Notes: generated by a model not told the origin, from the sequence alone. DNA of 64,000 nt from Sphingomonas kaistensis (GCF_036884275.1 NZ_CP145607.1:2529001-2593000); one strand, 5' to 3'. Counted from the first letter of the stretch, positions 43,401-52,586 are shown. A program made the numbers and translations.

Positions 43401-44717
43401 ATGGCCGACCTGTTCGAAGCCGAACCCGCCCCCACCCCTGCCGCCGAGGCCCCGCTTGCCGAGCGCCTGCGTCCCGCCAGCCTCGACGAAGTCATCGGGC
43501 AGGAGCATCTTACCGGCCCCGACGGCCCGATCGGCCGGATGGTCGCCGCCGGCCGCCTGTCGAGCCTGATCCTGTGGGGACCGCCCGGCACCGGCAAGAC
43601 CACCATCGCCCGCCTGCTCGCCGGCGCGGTCGGCTATCGCTACGTCGCCATCTCGGCGGTGTTCAGCGGGGTCGCGGACCTGAAGAAGGTCTTCGCCGAA
43701 GCCGAGATGCACGCCCGCTCGGGCAAGCACACCTTATTGTTCGTGGACGAAATCCACCGCTTCAACCGCAGCCAGCAGGACGGTTTCTTGCCCTATGTCG
43801 AGGCCGGCGCGGTGACCCTGGTCGGGGCAACCACCGAAAACCCGAGCTTCGAACTAAACGCCGCGCTTCTGTCGCGCGCTCAGGTACTGGTCCTCCACCG
43901 CCTCGACGAAGCCGCGCTCGGCACCTTGCTCAGACGCGCCGAGGAGATCACCGGCAAGTCGCTGCCTCTCGACGACGGCGCCCGCGCCGCGCTGATCACC
44001 AGCGCGGATGGCGACGGCCGCTTCCTCCTCAATCAGGCCGAGATGCTGTTCGCCGCGGGGCTCGACGCGCCGCTCGATACCGCCGCGCTGCGCGACCTCA
44101 TCCAGCGCCGCCTGCCCGTCTACGACAAGGATCGCGAAGGCCATTACGGCCTTATCTCCGCGCTCCACAAATCGATCCGCGGCTCCGATCCTCAGGCCGC
44201 GCTCTACTATCTAGCGCGGATGCTGACCGCGGGCGAAGAACCGCTCTATCTCCTTCGCCGCCTGACCCGCGCCGCGGTCGAGGACATCGGCCTCGCCGAC
44301 CCGCAGGCGCTGGTGCAATGCATGGCGGCCAAGGATACCTACGACTTTCTCGGCAGCCCCGAAGGCGAACTGGCGATCGTCCAGGCCTGCCTCTACCTCG
44401 CCACCGCGCCCAAATCGAACGCGCTCTACATGGCGCAGAAGGACGCGTGGAAAAGTGCCAAGGAGCATGGCTCGCTGTCGCCGCCCAAGCATATCCTCGG
44501 CGCGCCGACCAAGCTGATGCGTGAGCAGGGCTATGGCAAAGGCTATCAATACGATCACGATGCGCCCGATGCCTTCTCCGGCCAGGATTACTGGCCCGAG
44601 GAGATGAGCCCGCAGACCTATTACGTCCCCACCGATCGCGGCTTCGAGAAACGACTTGCCGAGCGGCTCGCGTGGTGGAACGAGAAGCGGCAGGAAGCCC
44701 AAGGGGAGCAAGGCTGA
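43401..44717 (+). CDS. rarA: replication-associated recombination protein A
   Basis: 438-aa AAA+ ATPase (MgsA/RarA) acting at stalled forks. N-terminal PLAERLRPASLDEVIGQEHL, Walker A LWGPPGTGKTT near 60, Walker B LLFVDEIHRFNRSQQD, sensor GATTENPSFE, and the C-terminal tetramerisation domain with HYGLISALHKSIRGSDPQAA and YLARMLTAGEEP. Cytosolic. Its stop overlaps the next gene start (TGATG). Confidence 0.96.
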   Translation: MADLFEAEPAPTPAAEAPLAERLRPASLDEVIGQEHLTGPDGPIGRMVAAGRLSSLILWGPPGTGKTTIARLLAGAVGYRYVAISAVFSGVADLKKVFAEAEMHARSGKHTLLFVDEIHRFNRSQQDGFLPYVEAGAVTLVGATTENPSFELNAALLSRAQVLVLHRLDEAALGTLLRRAEEITGKSLPLDDGARAALITSADGDGRFLLNQAEMLFAAGLDAPLDTAALRDLIQRRLPVYDKDREGHYGLISALHKSIRGSDPQAALYYLARMLTAGEEPLYLLRRLTRAAVEDIGLADPQALVQCMAAKDTYDFLGSPEGELAIVQACLYLATAPKSNALYMAQKDAWKSAKEHGSLSPPKHILGAPTKLMREQGYGKGYQYDHDAPDAFSGQDYWPEEMSPQTYYVPTDRGFEKRLAERLAWWNEKRQEAQGEQG

Positions 44718-46039
44718 TGTATCCACCGTCCACCACCGACCAATGGCGCGCCGAGCTCGTCGAATGGGGCCCACGCATCGCCATCGCGCTGGTCATCATC
44801 CTTGCCACCTGGGCGATCGCGCGGGGCGTCAAATGGGCGCTGGCCAAGGCGATCAGCCGCACCCCGGCGCTTCAGAAGCATACCCCCGGCAACGGCCATG
44901 AAACCGTCGGGCAGCAGGTCGGGACCATCGCCAAGCTGCTGATCTGGCTGGTCGGCATCATGGCCGCGCTCAATTTCCTGCAGATCGGCCAGATCCTGGC
45001 GCCGGTGAACCAACTCACCAGCGAGATCTTCGCCTTCCTGCCGCGCCTGATCGGCGCAGGCCTCATCTTCTTCGTCGGCCTGATCGTCGCACGCATCGTC
45101 CGTCGCCTGGTCGAAACCGTGCTGACCGCCGCCAACATCGACGGCTTCATGGCCCGCGCCGGGCTTGGCGATCATCCGCCGACGGTGCGTCAGGACCCCG
45201 CCGCCGTGCCACCGGGCGCAGCGCCCGGCGCGACCCGCGCCAGCCTCGCCCGCGCCGCCGGAATCCTCGCCTTCGCGCTGATCATCATCCCGGTCGCGAT
45301 TGCCGCGCTGCAGGTGCTCGGGATCGAGGCGATCAGCGGCCCGGCGATCAACATGCTCGACGAGATCAGCGCGGCGATTCCCCGCCTGCTGACCGCCGCG
45401 CTGTGGCTCGGCATCGCCTTTGTCGCGGCCAAGTTCCTCAAGACCATCATCGAAGCCATTCTGCCCCCGACCGGCTTCGACGATGCGCTGCGCTCGACCG
45501 GCGTGCTGCCGGTCACCACCGTACCGAGCCGGATCGTCGCCAACATCGCCTTTGTCGCGATCATGCTGGCGGCCGCGATCGAAGCCGCGCACCAGCTTGG
45601 CGGGGACACGGTGGCGGTGTTCCTGATCCAGGTCACCGAACTCGGCTCCAAGGTCATCTTCGGCACCCTGATCATCGTCGCCGGCATCTTCCTGGCGCGG
45701 ATCCTGTCCAAGCTGGTCGGCTCGTCGACCGGCGAAGGCGGGTTTGCCCAGACCATGATCCGCTATGCGATCATCGCCCTGTTCACCGCCATCGGCCTCA
45801 CCTTCATGGGTCTGGCGGACGTCATCGTCTACATGGCGTTCGGGCTGATCCTCGGTGCCGGCGCGATCGCCACCGCACTGGCCTTCGGGCTCGGCGGGCG
45901 CGAAGCGGCGGGGCGGATCCTCAACCACTATGCCGACCGCGTCACCGGCCCCCCCGCGCCCCAGGCACCGCGCCGCCCGGCCCGGCTCGAAGGCACCAAG
46001 GAGACGCCAACCGGCGGCGACGGGGGAAGCTTGATCTGA
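44717..46039 (+). CDS. mechanosensitive channel-like membrane protein (conserved TM-helix family)
   Basis: 440 aa with repeated units of paired transmembrane helices followed by short amphipathic segments: ARIVRRLVETVLTAANIDGF and AKFLKTIIEAILPPTGFDDA are parallel copies, as in CmpX-like proteins with the conserved TM helix repeat (PF05552). The C-terminal part contains FGLGGREAAGRILNHY, related to the end of the MscS pore region. Probably an inner-membrane small-conductance channel. Coupled to rarA. Confidence 0.85.
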   Translation: MYPPSTTDQWRAELVEWGPRIAIALVIILATWAIARGVKWALAKAISRTPALQKHTPGNGHETVGQQVGTIAKLLIWLVGIMAALNFLQIGQILAPVNQLTSEIFAFLPRLIGAGLIFFVGLIVARIVRRLVETVLTAANIDGFMARAGLGDHPPTVRQDPAAVPPGAAPGATRASLARAAGILAFALIIIPVAIAALQVLGIEAISGPAINMLDEISAAIPRLLTAALWLGIAFVAAKFLKTIIEAILPPTGFDDALRSTGVLPVTTVPSRIVANIAFVAIMLAAAIEAAHQLGGDTVAVFLIQVTELGSKVIFGTLIIVAGIFLARILSKLVGSSTGEGGFAQTMIRYAIIALFTAIGLTFMGLADVIVYMAFGLILGAGAIATALAFGLGGREAAGRILNHYADRVTGPPAPQAPRRPARLEGTKETPTGGDGGSLI

Positions 46040-46884
46040 CGGGCTTCACCCGCACCGTCGCGATCGACTGGTCGGGCGCCAAGGGGCGGCGGCACAAGGG
46101 CATCGCGGTCGCCGTCTGCGGCCGCGATGGGCCGCCCCGGCTGGTCCGCCCCGGCCATGTCTGGAGCCGCGCCGAAGTCGCCGACTGGCTGGTGGACGAA
46201 GCGGCGAAGGAGCCGACTTTGTTCGGCTTCGACTTCTCCTTCGCCCCGCCGCACGCCGAGCGCGGCGCCTATCTTCCGGGCGAAACCGGCGTTCCCGACA
46301 CGGCGCGCGCCTTCTGGGGCTATGTTGATGTGAAAGCCCCCGACGAAGACCTCGGCGCCGCGAGCTTCCTCGAGCAGGTCCACCGCCCCCACTTCTATTT
46401 CGGCATCGCCGACGGGATGAAAGCCGACTTCGTCCGCTTTCACCAATGCGATCACAGGTTGAACGAAGCGGGCGGCCGCAAGACCGCCAGCGCTTTTGAC
46501 GCGATCGGCGCGGCGCAGGTCGCCAAGGCTAGCTTCGCCGGCATGCGCCTCCTCCACCGGATCGACGGCAAGATCGCGATCTGGCCGATGGACCCGCTGA
46601 CGCCGGGCGGCAGCGCGGTGGTCGAGATCTACACTCGCATCTACCTGCGCAACGCCGGCCTCTCCGGCGCGAAACTACGCAGCCGCGCCGACCTCAATCT
46701 CGCTCTGAAAGCGCTCGGCAGCCCGCCTGCCCGGCTGCGATTCGAGCCCGACGATCACCAGACCGACGCCTTGGTCACCGCCGCGGGCATGCGCGCGCAT
46801 CTGAGGCATCCGCACGCCTTCACGCCCCCAGGCCTCACGCCAGCCCTCGCCCGAACCGAGGGCTGGACCTTCGGCATCGTCTAA
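46036..46884 (+). CDS. DUF429-like / RNase H-fold hypothetical protein
   Basis: About 282 aa. The conserved start TVAIDWSGAKGRRHKGIAVA with an acidic residue at the first strand, FGFDFSFAPP, EIYTRIYLRN and the late DDHQTDALVTAAGMRA give an acidic-residue pattern like predicted RNase H-fold nucleases of the DUF429 group. No ATG, GTG or TTG precedes the conserved start in this frame; CTG 46036 overlaps the upstream TGA (CTGA) and has GGGGGAAG six bases before it, so it is the probable start. Function unknown. Confidence 0.7.
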   Translation: MTGFTRTVAIDWSGAKGRRHKGIAVAVCGRDGPPRLVRPGHVWSRAEVADWLVDEAAKEPTLFGFDFSFAPPHAERGAYLPGETGVPDTARAFWGYVDVKAPDEDLGAASFLEQVHRPHFYFGIADGMKADFVRFHQCDHRLNEAGGRKTASAFDAIGAAQVAKASFAGMRLLHRIDGKIAIWPMDPLTPGGSAVVEIYTRIYLRNAGLSGAKLRSRADLNLALKALGSPPARLRFEPDDHQTDALVTAAGMRAHLRHPHAFTPPGLTPALARTEGWTFGIV

Positions 46885-46901
46885 GCCAAGGGAGCCCACG
46901 C

Positions 46902-46977
46902 GCCGGTTTAGCTCAGTTGGTAGAGCAGCGGTTTTGTAAACCGAAGGTCGCGGGTTCGAATCCTGCAACCGGCACCA
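46902..46977 (+). tRNA. tRNA-Thr (TGT)
   Basis: 76-nt cloverleaf with encoded CCA. Acceptor GCCGGTT pairs with AACCGGC. D-arm GCTC/GAGC. Anticodon loop TTTGTAA, anticodon TGT. T-loop GTTCGAA. All arms are intact apart from one open pair at the top of the anticodon stem. Confidence 0.96.
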
Positions 46978-46984
46978 GCCCTCT

Positions 46985-47296
46985 TCAGGCCGCGCGGGGC
47001 AGCTCGATCTGCTCGTTGTGCGCGATCGGAGCGGCCTCAACCGCTTCGGCCTGGGCAACCTGCTGCACGCGATCCGGGAAGAAGGTGCGGCTGACGAACA
47101 CCACGGCACCCAGCGCCAGATAGATGCCGACCATCAGCATCGGCGCGAAGATGATCCCCGCCCCCAGCGGCACGCGCAGGAAGTTGGGATTGAAGCCGAG
47201 GTCATGGCCGAGCGCCTCGCAGACACCGAGGATGGTGTCGTTGCGAAGGGCGACATTGTTGCTGAAATAACCGGCGGCGAACAATTTCTGGCTCAT
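46985..47296 (-). CDS. PspC domain protein, 103 aa
   Basis: The PspC-like core TILGVCEALGHDLGFNPNFL at 21-40 leads to a long hydrophobic region (about 43-68) that likely spans the membrane twice or once. The C terminus is Ala/Glu-rich. This is a second PspC-type protein besides that at 51274. PspC family members act in envelope stress responses. It is transcribed alone, toward tRNA-Thr. Confidence 0.82.
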   Translation of the reverse strand: MSQKLFAAGYFSNNVALRNDTILGVCEALGHDLGFNPNFLRVPLGAGIIFAPMLMVGIYLALGAVVFVSRTFFPDRVQQVAQAEAVEAAPIAHNEQIELPRAA

Positions 47297-47540
47297 CTCT
47301 TACTCTCCAGGGCGGTCGGCTTGGCGACGCTCACACTTTCAGATGCACAAGCCGTGCCACCTGTGGGTTTCGCCCTCTTTTCCGACTGTTGGCGAAGGCC
47401 TTTCGCCTCACCGCCCGCTTTCTTGCCCCTCATGTTGGGACAATGCGCCACTTTGTGAAGGGCGCACTCGCCCAAAGGCGGTATCGCCTGGACCGGCGGC
47501 GTTGCAAATCTGCGGACGGGCGCGGCGGCCCCACTAACGG

Positions 47541-48743
<1,203 letters not shown>

Positions 48744-48812
48744 GCGGCCGGGCCTAGCCTAGCCCGCTCGACAAGACGACCCCACGCGGCGACAAACGGC
48801 GGCACGAGGGTT

Positions 48813-48830
48813 GTAATGTTGTATCATGCG
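48813..48830. promoter_or_regulatory. candidate Zur box upstream of the TonB receptor
   Basis: GTAATGTTGTATCATGCG matches 13 of 18 positions of the alphaproteobacterial Zur operator as I remember it (GTAATGTTATAACATTAC). It lies 45 bases before the receptor start, in promoter position. The match is strong in the left half and degenerate in the right. Confidence 0.4.
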
Positions 48831-48874
48831 GCCTAGCTGCCCGGCTGACTTTCCCAATCGGACCACCTTTGCCC

Positions 48875-50962
48875 ATGTTCCAGCTTTCCCTCGCGGCCGC
48901 GTTTGCCGCGACCACCTCCCCGACCGTTATCGCCACCACCGAAGCCGCCGCGCTCGCCCAGCCCGCCCCGCGCGGCAGCGATCATGATGCGGCGCAAAAC
49001 CAGGACATCGTCGTCACCGGCATCCGTCGCAACCGGCAGGACGTGCTGGGCGGGATCAGCGTGGTCTCGGGCGAGGAACTGCAGCGCGACCTGCGCTCGA
49101 CCATCGGCGAAACCCTGATTCGCCAGCCGGGCGTGTCGGCCACCAGCTTCGGCCCCAACGCCTCGCGCCCGATTCTCCGCGGCCTTGGCGGGGAGCGCGT
49201 GCGCGTGCTGACCGACGGCATCGGCAGCCTCGACGTCTCGACCTCCAGCGTCGATCACGCGGTCGCGATCAACCCGCTCACCGCCGACCGCATCGAAGTG
49301 CTGCGCGGCCCCGCCGCCCTGCTGTTCGGAAGCTCGGCGATCGGCGGCGTGGTCAACGTCATCGACAGCCGTATCCCCCGCGCGATGCCCGAAAGCCCGC
49401 TCCATATCGACGCCCTCGGCACCCTCGGCAGCGCCGCCGACGAACGCTCGGCCAACGCCCGCGTCGACGTGCCGATCGGCCAGCATCTCGTGCTCCATGC
49501 CGACGGCAGCATCTTCAAAAGCGACGACGTCCGCACCGGCGGCTACATCCTCTCGCCCGCCCTCCGCGCCGAAGCCCGCGCCAGCAGCGACGCCGACATC
49601 CGCGCGCTCGCTGATTTGAAGGGCGACCTCCCCAATTCCGCCGCCAAATCGTCCGAGATCGCCGGCGGCGTCGCCTATATCGACGGCCGCTTCAACATCG
49701 GCGCGTCGATCGCCCGCTTCGACAATCTCTACGGCGCGCCGGTCCGCTATTCGCTCGACCCCGCCACCGAAGCCGAGGAAGTCCGCCTCGACCAGAAACA
49801 GACCCGCTACGACGTCCGCGCCGAAATCCCGGTCGACGGCTTCATCGACGAGGTGAAGGTCCGCGGCGGCGCGGTCCGCTATCGCCACGACGAGCTGGAA
49901 GAAACCGGCGAAATCGGCACCACCTTCCGCAGCCGCGGCGAGGAGGGCCGGATCGAAGCGGTCCAGCGCACCATCAACGGCTGGGGCGGCGGCTTCGGGG
50001 CCCAGTATCTCGACCGCCGCGTCAATGTGGTCGGCGAAGAGAAGTACCTTCCCGCCAACCAGCAGAAGCAATTCGGCCTCTTCACGCTGCAGAATTACGA
50101 AACCGGCCCTTACCGCGTCGAAGTCGGCGCCCGGGTCGAGCGCAGCAATCTCATGGCCGAGGCCGACGCCGATCTCGGCAACCCGGCACTCGAGCGCAAG
50201 TTCACCAGCCTCGCCGGCTCGATCGGCGGCAGCGTCGCAGTCGCTTCCTCGACCCGCGCCGGCCTCAACCTCTCCTATTCGGAGCGTGCGCCCTCGACCG
50301 ACGAGTTGTTCGCCAACGGCCCGCATGCCGGGACGCAGGCGTTCGAGATCGGCAATCCCGATTTCGGCAAGGAAAAAAGCCTGTCGATCGAAGCCACCCT
50401 GCGCCGCTCGGCGGGGCCGCTGACCTTCGGCCTCAATTTGTATCACACCCGCTTCACCGACTTCATCTACCTGCAGCCGACCGGCGAGGTCGAAGACGAC
50501 CTGCCGGTCTATCTCTACAGCCAGGCCGACGCCCGTTTCACCGGTTTCGAACTCGAAGGCCGGGCCAGTCTCGGCACCTTCGGCGGGGTTGAGCTCGCCG
50601 CGGACGCGCAGGCGGATTACGTGCGGGCGACGGTCAAGGGCTTCGGCCCCGCCCCGCAGATCCCGCCGCTGCGCCTGCTCGGCGGAGTGGACGCCAGGGC
50701 CGGCGCGATCGATGGCCGGCTCGAGATCGAACACAGCTTCGCCCAGAAGCGCAACGCGCCGATCGAAACCGACACCGCGGCCTTCACCCTGGTCAACGCC
50801 TCGGTCAACTGGCGCCCGCTACAGGAACGGCCCGACCTGACGCTCGGGCTGCAGGCCAACAACATCTTCGACGTCGAAGCCCGTCGTCATACCAGCCTAT
50901 TGAAGGACTATGCACCCATCGCCGGCCGCGACTTCAGGCTGACGGCGCGCCTCGCCTTCTGA
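48875..50962 (+). CDS. TonB-dependent receptor, ZnuD-like
   Basis: 695 aa. Short signal peptide (about 1-31), a TonB-box-like IVVTGIRR around 45-52, the plug domain (LIRQPGVSATSFGPNASRPI, RVRVLTDGIG, IEVLRGPAALLFGSSAIGGV), then a beta-barrel ending with DFRLTARLAF, whose terminal Phe is the outer-membrane sorting signal. ERAPSTDELFANGPHAGTQA, EIGNPDFGKEKS and the C-terminal NNIFDVEARRHTSLLKDYAP resemble zinc receptors of the ZnuD group. A Zur-like box precedes it, which fits zinc uptake. Substrate is inference. Confidence 0.88.
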   Translation: MFQLSLAAAFAATTSPTVIATTEAAALAQPAPRGSDHDAAQNQDIVVTGIRRNRQDVLGGISVVSGEELQRDLRSTIGETLIRQPGVSATSFGPNASRPILRGLGGERVRVLTDGIGSLDVSTSSVDHAVAINPLTADRIEVLRGPAALLFGSSAIGGVVNVIDSRIPRAMPESPLHIDALGTLGSAADERSANARVDVPIGQHLVLHADGSIFKSDDVRTGGYILSPALRAEARASSDADIRALADLKGDLPNSAAKSSEIAGGVAYIDGRFNIGASIARFDNLYGAPVRYSLDPATEAEEVRLDQKQTRYDVRAEIPVDGFIDEVKVRGGAVRYRHDELEETGEIGTTFRSRGEEGRIEAVQRTINGWGGGFGAQYLDRRVNVVGEEKYLPANQQKQFGLFTLQNYETGPYRVEVGARVERSNLMAEADADLGNPALERKFTSLAGSIGGSVAVASSTRAGLNLSYSERAPSTDELFANGPHAGTQAFEIGNPDFGKEKSLSIEATLRRSAGPLTFGLNLYHTRFTDFIYLQPTGEVEDDLPVYLYSQADARFTGFELEGRASLGTFGGVELAADAQADYVRATVKGFGPAPQIPPLRLLGGVDARAGAIDGRLEIEHSFAQKRNAPIETDTAAFTLVNASVNWRPLQERPDLTLGLQANNIFDVEARRHTSLLKDYAPIAGRDFRLTARLAF

Positions 50963-50974
50963 CGCACAAAAAAG

Positions 50975-51005
50975 GACCCGGCATCGCAAGCGGATGCCAG
51001 GTCCT
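50975..51005. terminator. bidirectional intrinsic terminator
   Basis: GGACC-C-GGCATC and GATGCC-A-GGTCC pair over 11 bp with one mismatch, flanked by AAAAAA on the left and TTCCCTC on the right. It separates the receptor gene from the convergent psp-like operon; the A-run gives a T-run for minus-strand transcripts. Confidence 0.75.
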
Positions 51006-51025
51006 TCCCTCTCAAGCTCCCACGC

Positions 51026-51277
51026 TTAGAGATCGATACCGCTGGCGATCGCCTCCAGCTTGCGGATCCGTGCCTTGAGGTCGGCCAGTTCGATCCGGTC
51101 GGTGCCGGCGGCGGCCGGGGCGATCGGTTCGTCCGCCTGCGGCCGCCCGCTCGCCAGTTCGAGCTTCCTCACTTCCAGCCACTGGGACCAGGCGCGGGAG
51201 GCGAATACCCCCGCCACCAGGAGACCCGTGAGGAGCAGCGCGCCGGTCAGCGCTACGATGCTGAGGTCGGTCATCAT
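51026..51277 (-). CDS. PspB-like small membrane protein
   Basis: 83 aa. One transmembrane helix at about 6-28 (IVALTGALLLTGLLVAGVFA), then a charged region and a C-terminal coiled coil LADLKARIRKLEAIASGIDL. Topology and size match PspB, which with PspC relays envelope stress to PspA/PspF in enterobacteria. Its ATG overlaps the stop of the PspC gene by four bases. No PspA is visible in this window. Confidence 0.75.
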   Translation of the reverse strand: MMTDLSIVALTGALLLTGLLVAGVFASRAWSQWLEVRKLELASGRPQADEPIAPAAAGTDRIELADLKARIRKLEAIASGIDL

Positions 51278-51660
51278 GCCTTCTCCGTGCGAAGCGCTTC
51301 GATTTCACGGGCAAGCGCGTCGTTCTGCTGGCTGTTGAGGTGGTGGTCGATCGCCATCATCCGGCGGTCGTTCGCATCCATCTTTTCGCGCAGATCCTTG
51401 ATGCTGCCCCGGCGCGGCTCGTCCATCCGTTCGAACTCGCTGCGGCGGCCCGTCAGCTTGCCAGCCGCGAACGCTCCGACCAGTCCGCACAGGGCATAGG
51501 TCACCAGCGCCTGCCAGAAAGTGACAAAGGTCAGCAGCGGCACCGCGACAAAGGCGACTCGGACAAAGGTCGGGTCGATATTGAGCGTGCGTCCGAGGCC
51601 GGCACAGACACCGAGCAGCTTGCGTTCGCGGCGGTCGAGGCGGAAGGCGGGGCGGTTCAT
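51274..51660 (-). CDS. PspC-type envelope stress protein
   Basis: 128 aa. The PspC domain comprises RLDRRERKLLGVCAGLGRTL, NIDPTFVRVAFVAV and two hydrophobic segments to about residue 65. The C-terminal half (MDEPRRGSIKDLREKMDAND onward) is a predicted coiled coil, as in PspC proteins that contact PspB. It lies 44 bases downstream of two tiny ORFs and overlaps the PspB-like gene; a sigma-54-like promoter precedes the set. Confidence 0.85.
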   Translation of the reverse strand: MNRPAFRLDRRERKLLGVCAGLGRTLNIDPTFVRVAFVAVPLLTFVTFWQALVTYALCGLVGAFAAGKLTGRRSEFERMDEPRRGSIKDLREKMDANDRRMMAIDHHLNSQQNDALAREIEALRTEKA

Positions 51661-51704
51661 GGGGACTTGTCCTCTGATGAGGGATGCGACGATCTGATCG
51701 GGCT

Positions 51705-51866
51705 TTAGCGCTTGATCAGGTTGAACAGGCTTTGCAGGGTTCCGGCGAGCCAGATGTCGACGGTGTCGAGCACCTGGCCGACCGGTCCGAGTTCGGCCGG
51801 GGCCGATGCGATCGGTCCGAGATATTCGAACCGGGCACCGGCCTTGGTGACGACCGGCTCAAGCAT
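51705..51866 (-). CDS. 53-aa ORF in the psp-like operon
   Basis: ATG at 51866 overlaps the last 8 bases of the 42-aa ORF (ATGCTTGA). Begins MLEPVVTKAGARFEYLGPIA and ends in an amphipathic helix, DTVDIWLAGTLQSLFNLIKR. It has no good ribosome site of its own, so translation would depend on coupling. Alternatively it is the mature half of one secreted protein whose first half is the 42-aa ORF, joined by frameshifting or split by an indel. No family is recognised. Confidence 0.5.
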   Translation of the reverse strand: MLEPVVTKAGARFEYLGPIASAPAELGPVGQVLDTVDIWLAGTLQSLFNLIKR

Positions 51867-51987
51867 AGAATGCGATCTTCACCGGAGCGGCGACGGCGAC
51901 GCTCGCCGGGGCGATGGCGGATCCGACGGCAAGGCCACTGACCAGCAGGGCGGCGACGGCGGAGAAGAGAGTGGTCTTGAGGTTCAT
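51859..51987 (-). CDS. 42-aa secreted-type peptide leading the psp-like operon
   Basis: MNLKTTLFSAVAALLVSGLA opens a strong signal peptide that could be cleaved after AVAA or SAIA, leaving only a handful of residues (PVKIAFYA). AAGGAG lies 8 bases upstream of the ATG, so translation initiation is well supported. It is the first ORF downstream of a sigma-54-like promoter. The stop overlaps the 53-aa ORF. Confidence 0.6.
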   Translation of the reverse strand: MNLKTTLFSAVAALLVSGLAVGSAIAPASVAVAAPVKIAFYA

Positions 51988-52042
51988 GATACTGGCTCCT
52001 TGATCTGGTTGCCGGCCGTTCGACCGGTCACGCCGTTCATCA

Positions 52043-52060
52043 TGCAGCAAGCGTGCCAAA
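52043..52060 (-). promoter_or_regulatory. sigma-54 (-24/-12) promoter of the psp-like operon
   Basis: On the minus strand TTTGGCACGCTTGCTGCA contains TTGGCACG-N4-CTGCA, matching the sigma-54 consensus TGGCACG-N4-TTGCW except for one base, with the invariant GG and GC exactly 12 bases apart. The predicted start site falls near 52033, about 46 bases before the 42-aa ORF. Psp operons in enterobacteria are sigma-54 dependent, so location and sequence agree. Confidence 0.65.
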
Positions 52061-52159
52061 CCCGGTTTTCCGCCATTTCCGCGAGGTTCGGGATAGTTTT
52101 CGGCGGCGGGTTGGTGACTTTTCCCATGCTGGTTGGCGAACCGTCCCAACCGCCTGCCC

Positions 52160-52184
52160 GGAACCCGCCGAACCTTCGCGCGTC
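52160..52184 (+). promoter_or_regulatory. possible EcfG-type general stress promoter
   Basis: GGAAC, 16 bases, then CGTC resembles the alphaproteobacterial EcfG (general stress response) consensus GGAAC-N16/17-CGTT with one mismatch. It lies 46 bases before the start of the glycine-rich protein gene at 52231. Such a short motif can occur by chance. Confidence 0.35.
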
Positions 52185-52230
52185 TCATGCAACAACGACA
52201 AGTCATTACATCACAGAAAGGATTACGATC

Positions 52231-52482
52231 ATGCTGGGCAAGATCGCAGGCGCCCTTATCGGCAACCATATCGCAGGCCGTAACGACGGCGTGAAAGGCG
52301 CTGTTCTCGGCGCCGCCGCAGCCCGCATCGCCTCGCGCGGCCTCGGTCCGCTCGGCACCGCGCTCGCCGTCGGCTACGGCGCCAAGAAGCTCATCGACTG
52401 GAACCGCGCGCGCAAGGCCAGCCCGAGCTATCCGGCCAGCGCCACCCCGGCGGGCGGCGCGAACCGCACCACCAGCCTGTAA
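52231..52482 (+). CDS. small glycine/alanine-rich hypothetical protein
   Basis: 83 aa. Starts MLGKIAGALIGNHIAGRNDG and has glycine-zipper-like spacing (GAVLGAAAARIASRGLGPLG), suggesting a membrane-associated helix pair, then a basic and Ser/Pro tail. AAGGA sits 8 bases before the ATG. It is divergent from the psp-like operon and followed by a strong terminator, so it is a monocistronic unit. Function unknown. Confidence 0.7.
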   Translation: MLGKIAGALIGNHIAGRNDGVKGAVLGAAAARIASRGLGPLGTALAVGYGAKKLIDWNRARKASPSYPASATPAGGANRTTSL

Positions 52483-52498
52483 GCTGAGGGTATAAAAG

Positions 52499-52539
52499 AA
52501 AAAGCGCCGCCCCGGCTGTCTGCTGGGGCGGCGCTTTTT
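52499..52539. terminator. strong intrinsic terminator
   Basis: AAAAAGCGCCGCCCC and GGGGCGGCGCTTTTT form a perfect 15-bp stem with an 11-base loop; the flanking A and T runs make it functional in both directions, ending the 52231 gene and the convergent DUF3297 gene. Confidence 0.92.
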
Positions 52540-52586
52540 GTTTAAGCGATGGAATTCAGCGCCGGCGTCGATCCCGGCGCGGCGTC

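Noticed and set aside
47297..47540. 244-bp interval between the PspC gene and threonine synthase
   Set aside because: Searched for small ORFs, terminators and palindromes; nothing convincing. It presumably holds the PspC promoter.
48833..50734. 633-codon minus-strand frame opposite the TonB receptor
   Set aside because: Antisense shadow; repetitive Ala/Gly/Asp/Val composition with no domains.
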